Assembly: GCF_020832045.1 (NCBI RefSeq)
Contig: NZ_JAFIFK010000027.1
Coordinates: 27,914 to 91,913, forward strand
DNA: 64,000 nucleotides
Direction: 5' to 3'
Source of the DNA: Halomonas sp.
GTDB taxonomy: Bacteria; Pseudomonadota; Gammaproteobacteria; Pseudomonadales; Halomonadaceae
Under the pieces are notes generated by a model, which had not been told where the DNA came from, made no database searches, and saw only the letters and a program-made list of their open reading frames with translations. The position numbers and the translations under genes are program-made. Below are positions 57,837 to 64,000 of the stretch, one piece after another. Each line of letters starts with the position of its first letter. The first letter of the stretch is position 1.

Positions 57837-58658
57837 ATGGAACGCAACAGGCCCCTCGATCAAGGAACGAGCAACCGTAATGAGCTCTTTCAACAATTAG
57901 ATGAAGATTTTGTCTTCAAGCTAGCTTCTAGCGAAAAAGACAGGCAACGCGTCTATCGATTGCGATACAAGGTCTACTGTCAAGAAATCGGTTATAACCC
58001 GCCCTACAATGATAACTCCGCCCTGGAGTTGGACATCTACGACGAAAATGCACTTCACTGTATGTTGGAACACAGGAAGTCCGGCATCGTAGCAGGCTGT
58101 TTCCGGCTAGTCCTTCCTGCACCTGAAGCCATGAATTCGGCGATCAGGCTCCCGCTTCAAGAGTACGGTGGCAGGAGTCTGACGCATACAACGCTGCACC
58201 CCGACCTGCTCCCCTTTCATGAAATTTGCGAGATCTCACGCTTTGCCACAGCAAGGGAATTTCGCAATCGGCCCATCAATAATGAGACGCTGGACGAAGG
58301 CAGCATCACATACGAATTCTCACCCGAGGAGCGACGCGTCTTTCCATTACTTACGATCGTGCTTTTCCTTGCCACCCATGCACTAGTCGATTTGGTTGAG
58401 CGCCGACATATTTTTGCCATGATGGCATCGCGTCTGCCACGGCTACTGGCTATGTCGGGGTTTCGCTTCACACGGATCGGAGAAGCGATCGAACTCCATG
58501 GCAAGCGAAATGCCTTCTATATCGATAATCACGGAGCCCAGCGGGACATGAATCGTGAGCTGGTGGAACCCTATCTGAGGGTCCGAAAACAACTCGCCCC
58601 TCAGCTGTCGCGGGCGCTTAGCGACCGGTCCCTGATTAACCTGGTGCAACCGTCCTGA
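57837..58658 (+). CDS. PEP-CTERM/exosortase system-associated acyltransferase-like protein
   Basis: VFKLASSEKDRQRVYRLRYKVYCQEIGYNPP...HEICEISRFATAREFRNR. Confidence 0.85.
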   Translation: MERNRPLDQGTSNRNELFQQLDEDFVFKLASSEKDRQRVYRLRYKVYCQEIGYNPPYNDNSALELDIYDENALHCMLEHRKSGIVAGCFRLVLPAPEAMNSAIRLPLQEYGGRSLTHTTLHPDLLPFHEICEISRFATAREFRNRPINNETLDEGSITYEFSPEERRVFPLLTIVLFLATHALVDLVERRHIFAMMASRLPRLLAMSGFRFTRIGEAIELHGKRNAFYIDNHGAQRDMNRELVEPYLRVRKQLAPQLSRALSDRSLINLVQPS

Positions 58659-58670
58659 TGCCCAGGGCAG

Positions 58671-59438
58671 TCAGCCCCGGTCCTGTCCACGCGAAGAGCG
58701 CTGCTGCCTGGGCGAAATCATGCGCACCCTGACCTTGGTACGCAACTTGGGATCCGGTGCCGGCTCGCCTTGAGATGTGGCGGCCCCCTGCTCTTCGGCA
58801 GTGGATTGGTAGGGTGGACGAATCACGACCCAGGCGAAGACCGGCAGCGTAAGCTGCCAGTGAATGGCGGCCAGACGCAGGCCGAGCGTCACCGCCAGCG
58901 CCAGCCCGATGGCGATGCCGGCCGGCGTGCCCAGCTCCCCCAGCCCGACATAGGTAATGCCACCGGCGATGGAGGCCGTAGCGTACACTTCCTGACGCAG
59001 CACCATCGGTACACGGCGCGCCAGTATGTCGCGCACCATACCGCCGGCCACCCCCGTCAACAGCCCCATTAGCACCGCCACCACGCCGGGCGCCTCGAGC
59101 TGCAACGCCTTGTGGGCACCGATCACCGTGAACAGTGCAAGTCCGAAGGCGTCGGCCACCGGGAGAAAGACCCGCGAGAGGCGATGGATATAGTGGAAGC
59201 CGATGATGGAAAGGCCCACGGTAGCCAGTATCACCCATAGGTAAGTCGGGTCGGCGACCCAGAATACCGGGCGTACGCCGAGCACCAAATCACGCAAGGT
59301 ACCACCGCCGATGCCCGTAACGGCCGCCAGCACCAACATGCCGAACGGGTCCATGCGTGAGCGACAGGCAATGACGACGCCCGAGAGCGCAAAGACGACC
59401 ACACCCGCCATGTCCAGCCAATAGATCAGCTCTGTCAT
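58671..59438 (-). CDS. TRIC-type cation channel family (UPF0126/YicG-like) membrane protein
   Basis: IYWLDMAGVVVFALSGVVIACRSRMDPFGMLVLAAVTGIGGGTLRDLVLG...GGMVRDILARRVPMVLR. Confidence 0.94.
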   Translation of the reverse strand: MTELIYWLDMAGVVVFALSGVVIACRSRMDPFGMLVLAAVTGIGGGTLRDLVLGVRPVFWVADPTYLWVILATVGLSIIGFHYIHRLSRVFLPVADAFGLALFTVIGAHKALQLEAPGVVAVLMGLLTGVAGGMVRDILARRVPMVLRQEVYATASIAGGITYVGLGELGTPAGIAIGLALAVTLGLRLAAIHWQLTLPVFAWVVIRPPYQSTAEEQGAATSQGEPAPDPKLRTKVRVRMISPRQQRSSRGQDRG

Positions 59439-59467
59439 GTCAGCCCCCCGGCCGTGCCCGCCCCACG

Positions 59468-60049
59468 CTATTGATAAGTCACCACGAGAAAGCTCACCAG
59501 CTCGCCTGCACCGCAGTTCTCGATGGTGTGCTCCAGGTCGGCGTTGTAGTGGGCCGAATCGCCTGGGCTCAGCTCACAGCGATTCTCCCCTGCCAGGATG
59601 CGCGCCTGCCCTTGGGTCACGGTCAGCAACTCGCGGGTTCCTTCAAAGTGGGCGGCACTATGCAAACGAGCCCCAGGGGCCAGACGCACTTCGTAGAACT
59701 CCACGTTCTTCTCCATGTGCAGCGGCGAGAGCGTGCGTATGCGGCAATCGCGGTCGTCGCGGAACAGCTGGCTGGCATCATCGCTGCGAACCACCTCGAT
59801 ACGCGAGGCCGTCCACGGCTGATCCACCAGATCCCCGATGTTCATGCCAAACGCCTGAGCGATACGCAGGGTCACCGCCAGGGTCGGGTTGGCCTTGCCC
59901 CGTTCTATCTGACTGAGCATAGAGCGGCTGACCCCCGAGGCCGCCGCCAACTGCTCCAGAGTGAGGCCGCGACGTTTGCGCAGCTCGATAACGCGGCTGG
60001 AAAGGCTGCCGGCTTCCGTCTGAGCTTCGCTCATATTCCTGTCATCCAC
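59468..60049 (-). CDS. XRE-family regulator with cupin domain
   Basis: VIELRKRRGLTLEQLAAASGVSRSMLSQIERGKANPTLAVTLRIAQAFG HTH; C-terminal cupin. Confidence 0.94.
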   Translation of the reverse strand: MDDRNMSEAQTEAGSLSSRVIELRKRRGLTLEQLAAASGVSRSMLSQIERGKANPTLAVTLRIAQAFGMNIGDLVDQPWTASRIEVVRSDDASQLFRDDRDCRIRTLSPLHMEKNVEFYEVRLAPGARLHSAAHFEGTRELLTVTQGQARILAGENRCELSPGDSAHYNADLEHTIENCGAGELVSFLVVTYQ

Positions 60050-60245
60050 CTACACTTCTCCTCTACGGTCGGCCGCACCGGGAACAGACCGGATCGGGAT
60101 CGGGCGATTGAATTCAGGCATTTCCATAATAGAAGAATAATTTCTTGCATGAGGGAGGTATTCTGCAATACTGGAATCAATTCCTCTATCGTAAACCTTG
60201 CTCACCCTGACCGCCACCCAATGACAAAGACAGGAAGATAGCCCG

Positions 60246-61274
60246 ATGAAAGCACTGATCAAGAAGGAGGCATCACCCGGCCTCTGGCTGGATGAGGTGC
60301 CTGACCCACAGGTCGGCATCAACGACGTGCTGATCAAGGTGAAACGCACTGCCATTTGCGGCACCGACGTGCATATCTACAAGTGGGACAGCTGGGCCCA
60401 GAAGACCATCCCGGTGCCCATGGTCGTTGGTCATGAGTTCGTCGGTGAGATCGTCGAAGTGGGCTCCAACGTCAATGACTTCCATCCGGGCCAGATCGTC
60501 TCCGGCGAGGGTCACGTGGTGTGCGGCCGCTGCAGGAACTGCCTGGCCGGACGCCGCCACCTGTGCGCCCATACCAGCGGCGTGGGGGTCAACCGGCCGG
60601 GCGCCTTCGCCGAGTATGTTGCCCTGCCCATGTCCAACGTGTGGGAGCACAAGCCGGGCATCGATCTCGACGTTGCCGCCATTTTCGATCCGCTGGGCAA
60701 TGCCGTGCACACCGCGTTGCAGTTCGACCTGCTCGGCGAGGACGTACTGATTACCGGCGCCGGGCCGATCGGTGCCATGGCCGCCGCCGTGTGCCGCCAC
60801 GCCGGCGCACGCCACGTGGTGGTAACGGATCTCAACCCGGGTCGCCTGGAGCTGGCCAAGCGTCTGGGCGCAACGCGTACCGTAGACGTACGTCACGAGA
60901 CGCTACCCGAGGTTCAGCGCGAGCTGGGGCTGACCGAAGGCTTCGACGTGGGCCTGGAGATGTCCGGCAGCCCCGCTGCCTTCCGCGACATGCTGGCCAA
61001 CATGTGCCACGGCGGCAAGGTTTCGATGCTCGGCATCCCCACCGAGGAGATCGCCATCGACTGGAACACGGTGATCTTCAACATGCTGACGCTGAAGGGA
61101 ATCTATGGCCGTGAGATGTACGAGACCTGGTACAAGATGTCGGTGATGATCGAATCCGGTCTCGACATCTCGCCGGTCATTACCCATCGCCTGCCCTACA
61201 CCGAATTCCAGCAGGGTTTCGATGCCATGCTGAGCGGTGAAGCGAGCAAGGTCGTTCTCAACTGGGAGTCATGA
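60246..61274 (+). CDS. tdh: L-threonine 3-dehydrogenase
   Basis: [69 protein letters not shown]. Confidence 0.97.
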   Translation: MKALIKKEASPGLWLDEVPDPQVGINDVLIKVKRTAICGTDVHIYKWDSWAQKTIPVPMVVGHEFVGEIVEVGSNVNDFHPGQIVSGEGHVVCGRCRNCLAGRRHLCAHTSGVGVNRPGAFAEYVALPMSNVWEHKPGIDLDVAAIFDPLGNAVHTALQFDLLGEDVLITGAGPIGAMAAAVCRHAGARHVVVTDLNPGRLELAKRLGATRTVDVRHETLPEVQRELGLTEGFDVGLEMSGSPAAFRDMLANMCHGGKVSMLGIPTEEIAIDWNTVIFNMLTLKGIYGREMYETWYKMSVMIESGLDISPVITHRLPYTEFQQGFDAMLSGEASKVVLNWES

Positions 61275-61275
61275 C

Positions 61276-62466
61276 ATGTACGGAGCCTTCAAAGAGCATC
61301 TGAGCGGCGAGCTGGACGCCATTCGTCAGGCGGGGCTGTACAAACACGAGCGACAGTTGACTACGCCCCAGGGTGCGCACGTCGGAATAAGCGCCGGCCA
61401 GGAGGTGCTCAACCTGTGCGCCAACAACTACCTGGGGCTGGCCCAGCACCCCGAGGTCAATGCGGCAGCGAAGGAAGGCCTGGAAGAGTGGGGCTTCGGC
61501 TTGGCCTCGGTGCGCTTCATCTGCGGCACCCAGAGTTTGCACAAGCAGCTCGAGCAGCGCCTGACCGACTTTCTCGGCACGGAGGATACTATCCTCTACC
61601 CCTCGTGCTTCGACGCCAACGGTGGACTGTTCGAGACCCTCCTTGGCGCCGAGGATGCAGTAATCTCCGACGAGCTCAATCATGCCAGCATCATCGACGG
61701 TGTGCGGCTCTGCAAGGCGCGGCGTTATCGATATCGCAACAACGACATGGCCGATCTCGAGGAGCAGCTGAAAGCCGCCGACCGCGATGGTGCGCGCTTC
61801 AAGCTGATCACTACCGACGGTGTGTTCTCCATGGACGGCTACATCGCCCGGCTCGACGAGATCTGTAACCTGGCCGAGCGCTATGACGCCCTGGTGCACT
61901 TCGACGACTGCCATGCCACTGGTTTTCTCGGCGAGGGCGGCCGCGGTACCCATGAGTATCGCAACTGCATGGATCGTATCGACATCACCACCGGCACACT
62001 GGGCAAGGCGCTGGGCGGCGCCAGTGGCGGCTACACTAGTGGCAAGCGCGAAGTCATAGAGCTGCTGCGCCAGCGCTCTCGGCCCTATCTGTTCTCCAAC
62101 ACCGTGGCACCGCCGGTGGTTGCCGGCGCGCTGAAGGCCATCGAGATTGCCGCCGAGTCCCGCGAGCTGCGCGACCGGTTAAAGGAGAACACAGCCTTCT
62201 TCCGCGAAGGGCTCGAGCGACTCGGCTTCGAGCTGCTGCCAGGCGAGCACCCCATCGTGCCGGTGATGCTGCACGACGCGGGGCTTGCCGCCCGCTTCGC
62301 CGATGAAATGCTCAAGGAGGGCATCTACGTGATCGCCTTCTCCTACCCGGTGGTACCCCAGGGCAAGGCGCGCATTCGTACCCAGATGTCCGCCGCCCTG
62401 AGCCGCGACGACCTGGAGTTCGCTCTTGCTGCCTTTGGAAGGGTCAAAGAGCGTTTGGAATTGTAG
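61276..62466 (+). CDS. kbl: Glycine C-acetyltransferase (2-amino-3-ketobutyrate CoA ligase)
   Basis: [17 protein letters not shown]...[19 protein letters not shown]...[20 protein letters not shown]. Confidence 0.97.
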   Translation: MYGAFKEHLSGELDAIRQAGLYKHERQLTTPQGAHVGISAGQEVLNLCANNYLGLAQHPEVNAAAKEGLEEWGFGLASVRFICGTQSLHKQLEQRLTDFLGTEDTILYPSCFDANGGLFETLLGAEDAVISDELNHASIIDGVRLCKARRYRYRNNDMADLEEQLKAADRDGARFKLITTDGVFSMDGYIARLDEICNLAERYDALVHFDDCHATGFLGEGGRGTHEYRNCMDRIDITTGTLGKALGGASGGYTSGKREVIELLRQRSRPYLFSNTVAPPVVAGALKAIEIAAESRELRDRLKENTAFFREGLERLGFELLPGEHPIVPVMLHDAGLAARFADEMLKEGIYVIAFSYPVVPQGKARIRTQMSAALSRDDLEFALAAFGRVKERLEL

Positions 62467-62495
62467 CTTATCGGATAAAGATCCTACCGAGCTGC

Positions 62496-62554
62496 GGGCA
62501 AGAACTTGCCCAACGGGCAACTTATTGCCCGCTTCAGGCAACGGATTGCCTGAA
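62496..62554. promoter_or_regulatory. Array of three consecutive GGCAA/TTGCC palindromes (tandem hairpins or phased operator)
   Basis: GGGCAAGaaCTTGCCC (62496-62511), CGGGCAActtaTTGCCCG (62514-62531), TTCAGGCAAcggaTTGCCTGAA (62533-62554). Confidence 0.85.
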
Positions 62555-62666
62555 TTTACTTAGCCTCTTCAACTCGCCGCATAGTTACTCCTTGTTTTTA
62601 CTTAATTAGCTTAAAGCTGGCACAGCGCCTGCTGTAACTCGGCCATGTACGTCTCCAGGAGGGAGC

Positions 62667-64000
62667 ATGGCCTCAGAAACCGGACTTCACTTCACCCTGA
62701 CCATCGCTGATATCGAGGACCTGGCGGTCACCGAGTTCACCCATCGGGAACGGCTCTCCGCCCCCTTCGAGCTCTCGGTGCGTTTCGCCAGCCGCGACGG
62801 CAGCCTCTCCGCCCGCGACATCCTCGACCGCGAGGCCACCCTGACGATCTGGCAGCAGGGCGAGGCGCTGCGTCGCGTTCACGGCATCGTCAGCGAGTTC
62901 GGTCGCGGCGACCGCGGCCACCGCCACACCTTCTATCGCGTCGAGATTCGCCCCGCGCTGTGGCGTCTGGGTCTGCGCCAGAACTCGCGCATCTTCCAGG
63001 ACGTCTCGCCGCTCACTGTGCTCAACACCCTGTGCGACGAGCACGGCCTGACTGACATCGCCTTCGCCGTCACCCGCGAGCCCGAACCGCGGGAGTACTG
63101 CGTGCAGTACCGCGAGAACGATCTCGCCTTCGTCGAACGCCTGGCCGCCGAAGAGGGCCTGTTCTACTTCCATGAGTTCGCTGAGACCCCGAATAGCGGC
63201 CACCGCCTGGTATTCGCCGACGCCCCCCAGGTCCTGCCTCACCTGGGCGAGCGCACCTACCACGGCCGTGCCGGCGGCACCCCGTCCAGCCGCCACGTTC
63301 GCAGGTTGCAGCAGCACACCCGTATCGCCCCGGCATCTGCCACGCTCAAGGACTACTCGTTCAAGAAGCCGGCTTATGGCCAGCTGCACGATCATCTCGC
63401 CGGTGACCTCGAGGGCCATGGCCAGCGGACCGACTATGAGCACTACGACTACCCGGGCCGCTATAAGGCCGATGCCTCGGGCCAGGCCTTCACCCGCATT
63501 CGCCTCGAAGCCCTGCGCCGCAGCGCCAACACCGCCGACGCCGAGAGCGACCTGCCCGAACTCGCCCCGGGTACCCGTTTCACCCTGACCGACCACGACC
63601 TTGATGACCTCAACCGTGACTGGCAGGTGCTCGGCGTGGTCCACCACGGCCGTCAACCCCAGGCCCTGGAAGAGGACGGCTTCGTTCAGGTAAGTGAACA
63701 AGCCGATCAACGTGATGGCCTGCAGGGTCGGGCAGGCTCAGAAGCCATGACCCACTACCACAACGAACTGGTGCTGATGCCTGCCGACCAGGCCTGGCGT
63801 CCCGAGCCCGACCCCAAGCCCCGAGTCGACGGCCCCCAGATTGCCTTTGTGGTTGGCCCCGAGGGCGAAGAGATCTACTGCGACGAGTTCGGCCGGGTGA
63901 AGGTCCAGTTCCCCTGGGATCGCTACGCTGAGCCCAACGAAACGGCGAGCGCCTGGCTCAGAGTCAGCCAGGACTGGGCCGGCGGCGGCTACGGCAGCAT
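62667..64000 (+). CDS. vgrG: Type VI secretion system tip protein VgrG (3'-truncated by window end)
   Basis: RBS GGAGGG; MASETGLHFTLTIADIEDLAVTEFTHRERLSAPFELSVRFASRD...YCVQYRENDLAFVERLAAEEGLFYFHEF...DEFGRVKVQFPWDRY; open to the window edge, so absent from the ORF track. Confidence 0.95.
   Translation, partial: MASETGLHFTLTIADIEDLAVTEFTHRERLSAPFELSVRFASRDGSLSARDILDREATLTIWQQGEALRRVHGIVSEFGRGDRGHRHTFYRVEIRPALWRLGLRQNSRIFQDVSPLTVLNTLCDEHGLTDIAFAVTREPEPREYCVQYRENDLAFVERLAAEEGLFYFHEFAETPNSGHRLVFADAPQVLPHLGERTYHGRAGGTPSSRHVRRLQQHTRIAPASATLKDYSFKKPAYGQLHDHLAGDLEGHGQRTDYEHYDYPGRYKADASGQAFTRIRLEALRRSANTADAESDLPELAPGTRFTLTDHDLDDLNRDWQVLGVVHHGRQPQALEEDGFVQVSEQADQRDGLQGRAGSEAMTHYHNELVLMPADQAWRPEPDPKPRVDGPQIAFVVGPEGEEIYCDEFGRVKVQFPWDRYAEPNETASAWLRVSQDWAGGGYGS

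Noticed and set aside
60173-60184. GGAATcaATTCC palindrome between the XRE-cupin regulator and tdh
   Set aside because: Only 5-bp arms in an AT-rich promoter region; a plausible operator half-site but expected often by chance.
62673-63710. 345-aa minus-strand ORF
   Set aside because: Lies antisense within vgrG; low-complexity G/V/A-rich translation, whereas the plus strand encodes recognisable VgrG.
1-64000. CRISPR arrays, tRNA/rRNA genes, insertion sequences, prophage
   Set aside because: No regularly spaced direct repeats, no tRNA-like or rRNA-like sequence, and no transposase/integrase/phage structural motifs recognised in any ORF.

Overview
This 64 kb window is dense, mostly GC-rich gammaproteobacterial chromosome. 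The gene content looks Halomonas-like, but that assignment is an inference. I found no rRNA, tRNA, CRISPR array or transposase. The main points of interest are: (1) a compact, visibly AT-richer islet at ~17.56-19.08 kb encoding, with 4-bp overlaps, a PAAR protein with a C-terminal extension, a DUF2778/Tlde1-like L,D-transpeptidase-fold protein, and a small membrane protein. This looks like an orphan type VI secretion effector/immunity module, and a truncated vgrG lies at the right edge of the window. (2) A cyanophycin locus at ~5.8-14.2 kb with translationally coupled cphB-cphA-iadA, divergent from an ATP-grasp ligase plus a CocE/NonD hydrolase. (3) A class D (OXA-type) beta-lactamase divergent from a regulator that closely resembles AmpR. 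(4) Three phased GGCAA/TTGCC palindromes between kbl and vgrG that can pair in mutually exclusive ways. (5) Two CopC paralogues, one of which has lost the Cu(II) ligands. (6) A proline-racemase-family enzyme with an apparent Ser/Thr catalytic pair. (7) A pore-less voltage-sensor-like membrane protein. (8) A tandem duplication of acidic PRC-barrel secreted proteins that includes their terminators. (9) A single-base frameshift in an SDR gene. All product calls come from motif and family recognition by eye; no database search was run.
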